The position numbers and the translations under genes are program-made. Below are positions 1 to 8,453 of a DNA stretch of 64,000 nt, piece after piece (positions within the stretch are counted from its first letter, which is position 1; each line of letters opens with the position of its first letter). The stretch is from Fen-1245 sp963835535. Lineage in GTDB: Bacteria > Gemmatimonadota > Gemmatimonadetes > Gemmatimonadales > JACORV01. A model generated the notes under the pieces. It was not told where the DNA came from and did not search any database. It saw nothing but the letters and a program-made list of their open reading frames with translations. Location: positions 1 to 64,000 of the forward strand of contig CAWIFL010000008.1 of assembly GCA_963835535.1 (NCBI GenBank). Reading direction: 5' to 3'.

Positions 1-597
1 TCAGGGCGATCCGCCCACCGTGCGGCTCACGATCGTGATCGGGTTGGGATAGGTGATCGGGCCGAGCGGCGTGTGGATGGTCGGGATCGCGCGGACCGCG
101 ATCTTCGTGGGATGCGAGCTGACGCCGGCCACCGACGCGGCGAGGTTCACCAGGCTCTGCGCGGGCCCGTCGAAGAACTGGCGCAGGTTGATCCGCATCG
201 GGAGCGGGATGTAGGCGGTCTGCCCCGGCGGCATCGTCACCGTCGTGTCGAGGATGCCGCTCACGGTCTCCTTGTCGTCGAGCAGCAAAGTCCAGTCGAG
301 CTTCACCATCGTGGCGGCGGTGCGGTTGTCGGCGGGATTGTCGGCCCGGATCATCACGGTCAGATCGAGCGGCACGTCCCGGCGCGAGACGGCCAGCGCG
401 ATCCGTCCAATCTCCACGACGCTGAGATCGTCGTAGTTCGCGACGCGCCGCAGGTCCACCCCCGCGAGCCGTCCGTCCCGCACGTCCGCGATCGAGAAGT
501 CCACCCGTTTGAGCGCCGTGAGCCGGCTCAAGGTCACGCACCCGGCCAGCCCCGCCGCGAGCGCGGCCAGCCCCAGGATCCGGCGACTCAGTACCAT
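1..597 (-). CDS. Secreted lipoprotein, LEA14/WHy-like
   Basis: The protein is about 198 aa. A short hydrophobic N-terminus ends in the lipobox LAGC, so it should be a lipoprotein anchored outside the inner membrane. The rest is beta-rich and resembles LEA14/WHy-type proteins: alternating hydrophobic stretches with a 'V.LDW.L..D' segment and a later proline-rich 'IP.PM.INL' strand. I take the ATG at 597 because six extra residues from the ATG at 615 would precede the signal peptide without adding to it. The stop is the first triplet of the window, so the gene is complete. It diverges from the gene at 794. No enzymatic residues are evident, and the family assignment is tentative. Confidence 0.75.
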   Translation of the reverse strand: MVLSRRILGLAALAAGLAGCVTLSRLTALKRVDFSIADVRDGRLAGVDLRRVANYDDLSVVEIGRIALAVSRRDVPLDLTVMIRADNPADNRTAATMVKLDWTLLLDDKETVSGILDTTVTMPPGQTAYIPLPMRINLRQFFDGPAQSLVNLAASVAGVSSHPTKIAVRAIPTIHTPLGPITYPNPITIVSRTVGGSP

Positions 598-793
598 CGC
601 CTCCGAACATGACACGCACCCGCCGGCCAGGCAACGGCGGCGCTCGTCCGGCGCCCGCGGCTTTACACGTCAACCGATCGGAGGTATCTCCGCAGAGGGC
701 GCACACGCCCGTGCCACAAGCGCGTGTGCCCGGTTCGCAGTCACGCGCCACGGCGATCACAGCCAGATCCATCGTGCTGATCGGAGATCACGT

Positions 794-1531
794 ATGCACA
801 GTCGCTTCGCAATCATCGGCGCCGGTTTGCTCATCGCCACTGCCGCGCAGGGGCGCTCTCAGGGGGTGCAGCTGCGCTACAACCCGCCGATTGGACAGGT
901 GACGCACTACCGCATGGCGAGCCGGAGCTGGTCGTCGCCCGACACGACCACGTCCCCGACCGCGCAGGTCGCGATGTATCAAACCCAGACGGTCATGGGG
1001 ATGGATTCGGGCAATTACGTCGTGAAGACCGTGAGCGACTCGACCGTGATGGAGGGCGGGCGCGGCGGTGGACGGGACATGATGCGCGGGATGGCGGTGA
1101 CGGTGAAGATGGACCCGCGCGGCCACGTGCTCTCGAGCCAGGTGACACCCCCGCCGGGCCTTCCACCCATCATCGCCAACATGCTGACGAGGAACAGCGG
1201 CGCGAACAACAACCCGCGCAACCGGGTGTGGCCGGAGGGCACCATCAATCCGGGAGACACCTGGACGGACTCCTTGACCATGTCGGCGGGCGGCGGGCGC
1301 CAGGCGAAGCCCGTCGTCTTCCTGGTCACCTACAAGTTTGAGCGTCTCGAGCGGCAAGCCGGCAACCGCATCGTGATCATCTCGATGAACGGCGCGCCGC
1401 AGGGCGGCGAAACCGGCACGGTCACGGGGGAAATGGCCGTGGACGTCGATGCCGGACGGATGGCGCACATGGTGTCGGACGTGACACAGGGACAGGGTCG
1501 AACCAGAATGACGATGGACATGCTGCCGTAG
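794..1531 (+). CDS. Secreted protein of unknown function, paralogue of the 24470 gene
   Basis: This is a 245-aa protein with a signal peptide of about 24 residues that lacks a lipobox cysteine. The body is beta-rich with Met/Thr-rich stretches. Its last third carries a 'TYKFERLE...NRIVIISMNG' segment and a terminal 'VDVDAGRM.HM' block. The same order of blocks appears in the lipoprotein starting at 24470, so the two are probably paralogues. They resemble DUF6263-type proteins, but I am not certain of the family. A GGAG lies 7 bases before ATG 794; earlier in-frame starts would add Arg/His-rich sequence unlike a signal peptide. In the 196-bp divergent upstream gap, positions 701-708 and 722-729 form an 8-bp inverted repeat. 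Confidence 0.7.
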   Translation: MHSRFAIIGAGLLIATAAQGRSQGVQLRYNPPIGQVTHYRMASRSWSSPDTTTSPTAQVAMYQTQTVMGMDSGNYVVKTVSDSTVMEGGRGGGRDMMRGMAVTVKMDPRGHVLSSQVTPPPGLPPIIANMLTRNSGANNNPRNRVWPEGTINPGDTWTDSLTMSAGGGRQAKPVVFLVTYKFERLERQAGNRIVIISMNGAPQGGETGTVTGEMAVDVDAGRMAHMVSDVTQGQGRTRMTMDMLP

Positions 1532-1565
1532 CCTCTCATGCGCGCTCGGCGCGCAGGAAGGAACA

Positions 1566-1982
1566 ATGATCCACGCTCGAAGGCTCGGGTTCACCCTGCT
1601 GCTGCTCCCCGCACTCGCCGCGTGGGCGGGCGGGCCGGCTGCGGGCGCCGTTCAGCAGTCGCCCTTCGGCGACGTGACCCTGACGGCGAGCCCGTCGCGG
1701 TACGAGGGTACGTGCCCCGCCCGGATCCGCTTCGAGGGCAGAGTAGGGATCGCGGCCCATCCCATGGTCTTCAACTACGTGTTCGAGCGGAGCGACGGCG
1801 CCAAGAGTCAGCTCAAAGTGGCCCGGGCGCCGAACGCGAACACCAAGACGGTGACCGTGGTCGAGGTGTGGCAGGTCGGCGCGGCTGGTCAGCGCCTTCA
1901 TGTCTGGGAGAAGCTGCGCGTGGCGTCCGGCAATACGCGGATCGAATCGAATCAGGCGGACGCAGAGATCATCTGCAGGTAG
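1566..1982 (+). CDS. Secreted beta-sandwich-like protein of unknown function
   Basis: This 138-aa protein has a clear signal peptide (about residues 1-28, ending near AAGA). A single compact domain follows, with alternating strands and two cysteines ('TCP' and the final 'IICR') that could form one disulfide. The pattern resembles an Ig-like or surface-exposed beta domain, but I do not recognise the family. A strong AGGAAGG precedes ATG 1566. It lies 34 bp after the upstream secreted-protein gene and is probably co-transcribed with it. Confidence 0.75.
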   Translation: MIHARRLGFTLLLLPALAAWAGGPAAGAVQQSPFGDVTLTASPSRYEGTCPARIRFEGRVGIAAHPMVFNYVFERSDGAKSQLKVARAPNANTKTVTVVEVWQVGAAGQRLHVWEKLRVASGNTRIESNQADAEIICR

Positions 1983-2065
1983 CCGGAGCCGGCCACGGCC
2001 GCGGTGACCGGATGCGGCCGCGGTCCCGCTTGACGATGGCCCGGACGCGTGCGAGTGTCCGACGC

Positions 2066-2533
2066 ATGTGGAGTTTCCGCGTGACGCCCACCGCCCTCCG
2101 AGCGGTGTCGAGGCTCGCGGCTGTGGCCGCGCTCGCGACCGCCGCGTGCCACGCGGTGCCGAGAACGACCGGCGCCCTGACGCCCGCCTACGGCCGCGAG
2201 ACGCTGATCACCGAGGACGACATCGCCCACATGTCCGTGCGCACCGCCTGGGACGTGGTGCGCATGCGCGCGCCGCGCTTCAGCGCCGGCCAGGATTCGA
2301 CGACCGGCGGACACTCGCACCTCAGGATCCAGGAGCCGCACAGCGTCAACGCGGACGAGACTCCGCTGCTGGTCGTGGACGGCATGCAGGCCGGAGACAT
2401 CTCGTATCTCGACCAGATACCGGCCACCGACGTCCACGCGATCCACATCCTCGACTCCGACGCCGCGGAGCCGATCTACGGTCTCCGGGCCGCCGGCGGC
2501 GCGATCGTCGTCGAGACCAAGCGCGGGAAGTAG
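2066..2533 (+). CDS. Stand-alone TonB-receptor plug-domain lipoprotein
   Basis: The protein is about 155 aa. A signal sequence ends in the lipobox ATAAC, and nearly all of the remainder matches a TonB-dependent receptor plug domain: 'ITEDDI' followed by 'A.DVV...AP.F', then 'PLLVVDG' and the closing 'IHILDSDAA..YG.RAAGGAIVVETKRGK'. The 22-strand barrel that normally follows the plug is absent, and the gene ends cleanly at a stop. It therefore cannot be a transporter alone. It may act as a periplasm-facing accessory of another receptor. An ATG at 2036 is possible, but 2066 gives a better signal peptide. Confidence 0.75.
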   Translation: MWSFRVTPTALRAVSRLAAVAALATAACHAVPRTTGALTPAYGRETLITEDDIAHMSVRTAWDVVRMRAPRFSAGQDSTTGGHSHLRIQEPHSVNADETPLLVVDGMQAGDISYLDQIPATDVHAIHILDSDAAEPIYGLRAAGGAIVVETKRGK

Positions 2534-2548
2534 TTACGCAGCCGTGAC

Positions 2549-2577
2549 TTGACGGGCCTCGCCGCACCTTCTAGCCT
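2549..2577 (+). promoter_or_regulatory. Candidate sigma70-type promoter
   Basis: TTGACG (2549-2554) is separated by exactly 17 bases from TAGCCT (2572-2577). The -35 matches five of six consensus positions and the -10 three of six. It lies directly upstream of the 41-aa ORF and the 14-bp hairpin, defining a possible transcript of about 230 nt. Other promoter-like sites in this window also use TTG-rich -35 elements with 17-base spacers. Confidence 0.4.
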
Positions 2578-2624
2578 TCGTCTGCACCACGAACAACGCG
2601 CCTCGACGAGGGTACGCCCTGCCT

Positions 2625-2750
2625 ATGCACACGTGCGCCCACTGCTTCCCTGCGCCGGTCCGCCTCGCGCGCTCGTTCTGCCTGCGCGCGAATCACGGCT
2701 GCGCGATGGGACTGCTGCAGGCCGCCAATAAGTGGCCGGGCAGGTCCTAG
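2625..2750 (+). CDS. Possible 41-aa cysteine-rich small protein
   Basis: ATG 2625 to TAG 2750 encodes 41 aa with cysteines at 4, 7, 19 and 26 (C-x2-C-x11-C-x6-C) and histidines at 2, 6 and 24, a pattern that could bind a metal ion. It sits between a TTGACG-N17-TAGCCT promoter candidate and a long GC-rich hairpin, so this stretch looks like its own transcription unit. The ribosome-binding site is weak (GAGGG about 12 bases upstream). The alternative is a non-coding small RNA. No family is recognised. Confidence 0.3.
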   Translation: MHTCAHCFPAPVRLARSFCLRANHGCAMGLLQAANKWPGRS

Positions 2751-2779
2751 GGAGTCGAACGGCTTGGTGGGTGTAGCCA

Positions 2780-2812
2780 GCGCCCCCTCCGGAACGACTC
2801 CGGAGGGGGCGC
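2780..2812 (+). terminator. 14-bp hairpin terminator candidate
   Basis: Positions 2780-2793 pair perfectly with 2799-2812 around a 5-nt loop. No T-tract follows. It ends the unit containing the 41-aa ORF and precedes the HAD phosphatase gene by about 40 bp. Similar long T-less hairpins occur at other gene ends in this window. Confidence 0.6.
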
Positions 2813-2850
2813 CGGCTTAGTGGGGATCTCGAACCGTGGAGTCACAACGC

Positions 2851-3672
2851 ATGGAAGCCCGAAGTAGCGGTGCGCCGAAGCAATACCTGCTGGCGAGCGA
2901 CTTCGACCAGACCCTGAGCTTCAACGACTCGGGCATCGTGTTGACCGAGATGCTCGGCCTGTCGGGGTTCCGCGACAAGGTCGCGGGACTCTCCGACATC
3001 CACCTCGTCCAGCAAGGCGCCGAGCTGGCGTACCTGCTGCTCCACGATCCGGAATACCGCCGGGTGCGGAAGGCGGACCTGGTCGAGGTCGGCCGGCGGG
3101 TGCGCCTCAAGGAGAACATCCGGCTGCTCTCGCGGCTGGTCGAGGACCTCGAGGGACACCATTTCGCCTTCTACGTCGTCTCCGCCGCCCCGGAGGTGGT
3201 CATCCGCTCCGCGCTCGAAGGCATCGTGCCGGAGGATCACATCTTCGGCACGCGGTTCGAGTGGGACACGGCGTCGGGCGAGATCAAGTCCATCCTCCGC
3301 GTGCCCGCCGGCTACGGGAAGGTGGCGGTCCTGGACGAGCTGCGAGCCCAGCTGTCCGTGAGCCCGGACCGGCTGGTGTACGTCGGCGACGGCAGCTCGG
3401 ACGTGCACGTGATGCTGCACGTCAACCGGCTCGGCGGCCTCACCGTCGCGGTGTCGAAGAACGAATACCTCGCGCCGATCGCGCGGCGGACGGTCCTGAG
3501 CGACGACGCGCTCAGCCTGCTCGTCCCCATCCTGGAGGAGATCGTCGGGCTGGATCGGCGCGGCATCCGGGCCCTGTTCGAATCGCACGGGTTCGTGCTG
3601 CAGGAGTGGGACAAGGTGCGGACGGATTCGCTCACGATCCGGCACACGGCGGCCCCGGCGGCCGGACGATGA
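2851..3672 (+). CDS. HAD-superfamily phosphatase (phosphoserine-phosphatase-like)
   Basis: This 273-aa cytoplasmic protein has the HAD catalytic motifs. Motif I is DFDQT with nucleophile D17 and general acid D19; motif II is the Ser of 'VVSAAP'; motif IV is GDGSSD (D180, D184). The order and a helical insertion after motif I fit subfamily IB, which includes phosphoserine phosphatases. The substrate cannot be read from sequence. I prefer ATG 2851, which has GGAG about 9 bases upstream, over GTG 2836. The stop overlaps the start of the next gene (ATGA), so the two are translationally coupled. Confidence 0.85.
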   Translation: MEARSSGAPKQYLLASDFDQTLSFNDSGIVLTEMLGLSGFRDKVAGLSDIHLVQQGAELAYLLLHDPEYRRVRKADLVEVGRRVRLKENIRLLSRLVEDLEGHHFAFYVVSAAPEVVIRSALEGIVPEDHIFGTRFEWDTASGEIKSILRVPAGYGKVAVLDELRAQLSVSPDRLVYVGDGSSDVHVMLHVNRLGGLTVAVSKNEYLAPIARRTVLSDDALSLLVPILEEIVGLDRRGIRALFESHGFVLQEWDKVRTDSLTIRHTAAPAAGR

Positions 3673-3932
3673 GCGACGCGATCGGCTGGGTGGCGACGGC
3701 GCTGACGGCCAGCTCGTACTTCACCAGGCGTCAGGCGCTGCTGCGGCGGACGCAGGCCTGCGCCGCCGCGCTCTGGCTGGTCTACGGCGCGTTCATCCAC
3801 TCCATGCCCGTCATGACGGCCAACGTGATCGTCGGCGCCGTGGCGCTCTGGTCGTCGTTCCGCACGCCGGCGCGGCAGAGCGCGCCGGCCGCGGCCGAGG
3901 AGAGGCGGACGCCCGCGCGCGAAGCCGCCTGA
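3669..3932 (+). CDS. YgjV-like small inner-membrane protein
   Basis: The protein is 87 aa. Its first about 65 residues form three hydrophobic segments with the pattern 'IGWVATALTASSYFTRRQ...RTQACAAALWLVYG..I.SMPVMTANVIVGAVALW', which matches the YgjV-type inner membrane family related in layout to half-SWEET/PQ-loop proteins. The C-terminal 20 residues are Ala/Arg-rich and probably cytoplasmic. Its ATG overlaps the stop of the HAD phosphatase gene. A short palindrome (3935-3948) just after the stop may terminate transcription. Function is unknown. Confidence 0.75.
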   Translation: MSDAIGWVATALTASSYFTRRQALLRRTQACAAALWLVYGAFIHSMPVMTANVIVGAVALWSSFRTPARQSAPAAAEERRTPAREAA

Positions 3933-4034
3933 GAGCGCCGCGCGGCGCCCCCCTCCCCGCCCACACGCAACCCTTTTCCCCCGTCAGCCGTCGAACGGAG
4001 AGTTGGCCGGTCCCAACCATCGCAAGGAGCGCCG

Positions 4035-6500
4035 GTGGACGAAGCACGCCTTGACCCGCCGCGCGGCGTGCCGGAGGCCCGCGGCTTCCGGCTCCTCGAT
4101 GAGCTGGCGACCGATTCGCGCTTCGCCCTGCGCGCGCTGCGGCACAACCTCGGATTCACGGCGGCCGTCGTCGGCGTGCTCGGACTGGGCATCGGCGCCA
4201 GCGCCGCGGTCTACCGCGTCGTGGACGCGCTGCTGCTGTCCGACCTGCCCTATCCGCACGCCGAGCGGCTCATCCAGATCGTCGAGCGGAACTCCCCCAC
4301 CAACATCTGGGCGCTCTCCACGGCGGACTTCGACGCGATCCGTGACCAGCAGCACAGCTTCGACGCCTTCGGCGTGGTGCAGCGCGGCCAGGCGGCGCTG
4401 TCGGGCGCGGGTGCCCCGGAGCGGGTCCCGGTCGGGCGGGTGACCGCGGGCTTCTTCGCCGCGCTCGGCGTGGTGCCGGAGCGCGGCAGGCTGGTGGAAG
4501 CGCGCGACGAGGCCCCGGGCGCGCCGGCCGTCGTCGTCGTCTCGCACGACTTCGCGGACGGCGCGCTCGGCGGCGCGGCCGCGGCGATCGGCCGCAGCCT
4601 GACCATCGACGGCGTGAGCCACGAGGTCGTCGGCGTCCTCCCGGCCGGGGTGGAGGCCCTGGCCGGCGTGCCGGCCGTCGCCTGGCCGGCCCTGCAGCCT
4701 CCGGCGCCGACCCGGCGCGGACCCTTCTGGCTGCGCGGCCTCGCGCGCCTCAGAGCGGGCGTCACGCCGGACGAGGGCCGGCGCGACCTGGCCGCCATCA
4801 GCCGCCGACTGCTGCCGCTGTATGCGGACTGGCACGACAGCACGGCGCTGCTCACGCCCATTCCGCTCCGCGAGGCCATCGTCGGCAAGGCCGACCGCCC
4901 GGTCACCCTGTTCGCGGTGGCGGTGATTCTGGTGCTCCTGGTGGCCGTCGCCAACGTCGCCACGCTGCTGCTGGTGCGGGCGACCGCGCGCCAGCACGAG
5001 CTGTGGGTGCGCGCCGCGCTCGGCGCCTCGCGCGGGCGGCTCGCCGGGATGATCGTCACCGAGTGCGCGCTCCTGGCGGCGCTGGCGGCTCTCGCCGGAC
5101 TCGGCGTCGCGGCCCTCGGCGTGCGCGCCGCGAGCGTCATCGCGCCCGACCTGCCCCGGCTCGCCGAAGTCCGATTCGACGGGCGGGTCGTGGCGTTCGT
5201 CGCGATCGCGACCCTCGCGAGCGGCATCCTGGCCGGCATCCCGCCCGTCGCGGCGGTGCTGGCGGGCCGGGTGGGCGTCTCGGGGGCCCGGCCGGAGGAC
5301 GCGCGGTCCGGCGCCAGCCGGCGCACCAACCTGATGCGCGGCGCCCTGGTGGTGGCCGAGTTCGCGCTGGCGCTGCCCCTGTTGCTGGGCGCGGGTCTGC
5401 TCCTCAACAGCTTCCTGCGACTCGAGCGCGTGAATCCCGGCTTCGAGCCGGCCCACCTGGTGAGCGTCGCCGTCGCGCTGCCCCGCGCGCGCTACCCAGA
5501 CTACGCAGCGTCGCAGGCATTCTTCCGCCGGCTGGAGCAGGACGTGGCCCGCTCGCCCGGCGTCGGCGCGGTGGGGCTGGCCGATGCGCTGCCACCGGAC
5601 AACGGCGGCAACACCGACAACTTCAACCTCGTGGACCATCCGGTTCCGCCGGGGAACGCCGAGCCGGTGGCCCCGGTGCTGGCGGCGACGGCGAGCTACT
5701 TCCGGACGCTCGGCGTGCCGCTGCTCGAGGGCAGGTTGTTCACGGAAGCCGATTCCGGCAATGCGCCACCGGTGGTGGTGGTGAGCCGGGCGTGGGCGCG
5801 GCACTACTACCCGCGCGCGTCGGCGGTGGGCAGGCAGCTGGTGGAGGGCGGGTGCTACGCCTGCCCGCGGACCACCATCGTCGGCGTGGTGGGCGACGTG
5901 AAATACGTCGGTATCGTGGGGTCGGGCGAGGCGTTTTACGTGCCGCTGACGCAGAGCAACAGCCGGGTCGTACACGTCGTCGTCCGCACGGCGGCCCTAC
6001 CCGGGGTGGTTTTCCGGGCGCTGCGCGCGGCGGTGGCAGGCCTCGACCCCGATCTGCCGGTCGTCGAAACGACACTGCACGACCGCCTCGACGCGTCGCT
6101 GGCGGATCCGCGCCGCTGGACGACGGTGCTGGGCGGCTTCGCCGCGGCGGCCCTCCTGCTCGCGGCCCTGGGCATCTTCGGGCTGATGTCGTACGTCGTC
6201 CGGCAGCGGCGCCGCGAGATGGGCGTCCGGCTGGCCCTGGGCGCGGAGCCGAGGACGCTGACCTGGCTGGTCGTGGCGAGCGGAATGCGCTACGTCTGGC
6301 TGGGGACGGCGATCGGCCTGGTACTCGCGGCGCTCGAAGGCCGGTGGCTCTCCTCACTGCTGTTCGGCGTGAGCGCGATGGATCCCGGCACCGTGGCCGC
6401 CGCGGCGGCGCTGCTCGCGGGGATCGCGCTCCTGGCCTGCTGGGTGCCCGGGTTGCGGGCGGCGCGCATCAGTCCCGTCGAGGTCCTCGCGGCGGAATAG
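4035..6500 (+). CDS. ABC transporter permease, ADOP-type duplicated MacB/FtsX protein
   Basis: This 821-aa membrane protein has a short N-terminal region, then MacB-type periplasmic core + FtsX permease (about residues 35-430), then a second core + FtsX unit (about 435-820). Transmembrane helices lie near residue 40, at about 285-315, 335-365 and 390-420, near 435-460, and at about 690-810. The final segment 'RRREMGVRLALGA' is typical of FtsX proteins. Such duplicated permeases are expanded in Acidobacteriota and Gemmatimonadota; their substrates are mostly unknown. GTG 4035 is chosen for its AAGGAG 5 bases upstream. No partner ATPase or PadR regulator gene lies next to it. Confidence 0.9.
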   Translation: MDEARLDPPRGVPEARGFRLLDELATDSRFALRALRHNLGFTAAVVGVLGLGIGASAAVYRVVDALLLSDLPYPHAERLIQIVERNSPTNIWALSTADFDAIRDQQHSFDAFGVVQRGQAALSGAGAPERVPVGRVTAGFFAALGVVPERGRLVEARDEAPGAPAVVVVSHDFADGALGGAAAAIGRSLTIDGVSHEVVGVLPAGVEALAGVPAVAWPALQPPAPTRRGPFWLRGLARLRAGVTPDEGRRDLAAISRRLLPLYADWHDSTALLTPIPLREAIVGKADRPVTLFAVAVILVLLVAVANVATLLLVRATARQHELWVRAALGASRGRLAGMIVTECALLAALAALAGLGVAALGVRAASVIAPDLPRLAEVRFDGRVVAFVAIATLASGILAGIPPVAAVLAGRVGVSGARPEDARSGASRRTNLMRGALVVAEFALALPLLLGAGLLLNSFLRLERVNPGFEPAHLVSVAVALPRARYPDYAASQAFFRRLEQDVARSPGVGAVGLADALPPDNGGNTDNFNLVDHPVPPGNAEPVAPVLAATASYFRTLGVPLLEGRLFTEADSGNAPPVVVVSRAWARHYYPRASAVGRQLVEGGCYACPRTTIVGVVGDVKYVGIVGSGEAFYVPLTQSNSRVVHVVVRTAALPGVVFRALRAAVAGLDPDLPVVETTLHDRLDASLADPRRWTTVLGGFAAAALLLAALGIFGLMSYVVRQRRREMGVRLALGAEPRTLTWLVVASGMRYVWLGTAIGLVLAALEGRWLSSLLFGVSAMDPGTVAAAAALLAGIALLACWVPGLRAARISPVEVLAAE

Positions 6501-6535
6501 TCGGCCGGCACGGCCCGGCGGCCGCGCCGGCCGAC
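6500..6535. terminator. Bidirectional hairpin between convergent genes
   Basis: Positions 6500-6509 pair perfectly with 6526-6535 around a GC-rich 16-nt loop. It lies in the 45-bp gap between the convergent ADOP permease and symporter genes and could terminate both. No T-tract is present on either strand. Confidence 0.6.
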
Positions 6536-6545
6536 GCCTCCCGCG

Positions 6546-8309
6546 CTACCCGCGGAAGTACAGGTACACCGCGATGATCAGCAGCACCACCAGGCCCGAC
6601 AACATCACGTCCCAGCGGTTCCAGCTCGCGCGCGACTCCGACCGGTGCTCGTCCGTGAGCGTGGCGAAGGTCACGTTGGTCAGGCTTTCCACCGCCGGCG
6701 CGGCCGTCGCGTAGCTCACGCCGATCATCACCACCACCGACACGACGAACACGAGCAGGCTGTAGTACTGGAAGTAGATGTTGTTCACGACCCAGAGGAA
6801 CGAGCCCTGGGCGTAGCCGTTCTCGTACCCCGCGAGGTGCAGCGCCACCGGCGTGTCCACCAGCAGGCGGAACGTCCCGAGGAAGAAGCCGATGAGCAGC
6901 GCCCAGATGCAGCCCTTCGTGTTGAGCCGCTTGTTGAAGATGCCGAAGAAGAAGACCGTGAAGATCGGGGGCGCGAGGTACCCCTGCACGCTCTGCAGGT
7001 ACTCGTACAGCCCGCGCGCACCCTCGATCACCGGGATCCAGAGCAGCGCCACCAGCACCATCACCGCCGTGGCGACGCGCCCCATCCAGACCAGCTCGTG
7101 CTGCGACGAGTTGGGCCGCAGCTTCTGATAGAGGTCCATCGTGAACAGCGTGCTCGAGGCGTTGAAGGCGCCTGCCATCGAGCTCATCAGCGCGGCGATG
7201 AGCCCCGCGACCACCATCCCGCGGACGCCGATGGGGAGCACCGACAGCACCATCGTCGGGTACACGGACTGGGCGATCATCGGGATCACCTTCCCGTCGG
7301 GGCCCAGCATCGTCTGGAGCGCCGGCACCTGGGCGGTCCGGGCCAGCGCGAGCCCGATCATCCCCGGGATGATGAAGATGAAGACGGGAAGCAGCTTGAT
7401 GTAGCTGGCGAAGATCGAGCCGCGGCGGGCGACCTGCTCGTTCGGTGCGCCGAGGGCGCGCTGCACGATGTACTGGTCGGTGCACCAGTACCACAGGCCG
7501 ATGATCGGGGCACAGAACAGCATCCCCAGCCATGGGTAGTTGGTGTTGAAGTACCAGGCCTGGCGGGTCGCCTCCTTGACCGGCGCCCAGGTGGACGCCA
7601 GCCCGTGCGGGATCAGCGGCTTCCAGAGGTTGAACATGTCGGAGGGCAGCGCGGCGCGGAACGCGTGCCATCCCCCGATCTTGATCAGCCCGAAGATCAG
7701 CAGCATCGCCGAGCCGAAGACCAGCACGAAGGTCTGCATCGCCTCGGTGTACGCCACCGCCCGCATCCCGCCCAGGATCGTGTAGAGGCCGGTCAGCAGG
7801 ACGATCGAGACCGACCCGATCCAGAAGGCGTTCCAATCGTGGCCGAGGAGGGTGACGTGCAGCTCGGGCAGGAGGGCGCGGAACACCACGCCGCCGGCGA
7901 AGATGCTCACCGCGAACTTGGTGAGGACGTGCGTGAGCAGGGAGGTGATCGAGAGAATCACGCGCGCCGAGCCGGAGAAGCGGCGCTCGATGAACTCCGG
8001 CATCGTGTACACCTTGGAGCGCATGTAGAACGGCACGAACAGCCAGCCCAGCACCAGGATCGCCCAGGCGTGCAGCTCGTAGTGCGCCATCGCCACGCCC
8101 GAGGTGGCGCCGGAGCCCGCCAGCCCCACCAGGTGCTCCGAGCCGATGTTCGACGCGAAGATCGAGGCGCCGACGATGAACCAGCCGAGGTTGCGGTTCG
8201 CGAGGAAGTAGTCGTCGGCGGTGTCCTTGCCGCGGCGGAACACCCACCACGCGAGGCCCAGGATGACCGCGAAGTAGACGAGCACGACCAGCCAGTCCAG
8301 CGTCGCCAT
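6546..8309 (-). CDS. Sodium:solute symporter (SSS family, sugar type)
   Basis: The 587-aa protein spans the membrane about 14 times. SSS-family signatures include 'TADDYFLANRNLGWF' near residue 35, 'ASIFASNIGSEHLVGLAG' at about 50-67 and 'YTMPEFIERRF' near 105. The order and length fit SGLT-type Na+/sugar co-transporters rather than proline or pantothenate carriers. It is divergently transcribed from the sugar-isomerase/araBD genes across 144 bp, which suggests shared control and a role in pentose uptake. The substrate is inferred from context; another monosaccharide is possible. Confidence 0.88.
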   Translation of the reverse strand: MATLDWLVVLVYFAVILGLAWWVFRRGKDTADDYFLANRNLGWFIVGASIFASNIGSEHLVGLAGSGATSGVAMAHYELHAWAILVLGWLFVPFYMRSKVYTMPEFIERRFSGSARVILSITSLLTHVLTKFAVSIFAGGVVFRALLPELHVTLLGHDWNAFWIGSVSIVLLTGLYTILGGMRAVAYTEAMQTFVLVFGSAMLLIFGLIKIGGWHAFRAALPSDMFNLWKPLIPHGLASTWAPVKEATRQAWYFNTNYPWLGMLFCAPIIGLWYWCTDQYIVQRALGAPNEQVARRGSIFASYIKLLPVFIFIIPGMIGLALARTAQVPALQTMLGPDGKVIPMIAQSVYPTMVLSVLPIGVRGMVVAGLIAALMSSMAGAFNASSTLFTMDLYQKLRPNSSQHELVWMGRVATAVMVLVALLWIPVIEGARGLYEYLQSVQGYLAPPIFTVFFFGIFNKRLNTKGCIWALLIGFFLGTFRLLVDTPVALHLAGYENGYAQGSFLWVVNNIYFQYYSLLVFVVSVVVMIGVSYATAAPAVESLTNVTFATLTDEHRSESRASWNRWDVMLSGLVVLLIIAVYLYFRG

Positions 8310-8453
8310 GCGCCGCCCTCACGAAGCGGGAAAGGAGCCTTCGGAGACTACACCGCGCGCCGCGCGCGTCAATCCCGCGCGGCTTGCGGGGAGACCGCGC
8401 CCCGGGCCACCTTTGCTCGGCTGCCGAACCCGCCGCCGAACCAGGAGAGCACC

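Noticed and set aside
2549..2731. 60-aa frame starting at 2549
   Set aside because: It begins within the -35 element of the promoter candidate, is Arg/Pro/Leu-rich and lacks a ribosome site; the 41-aa Cys-rich frame is the better candidate.
8310..8453. Regulatory operator between symporter and isomerase genes
   Set aside because: Shared control is likely, but I see no convincing palindrome or known operator; the only inverted strings are simple CG runs.
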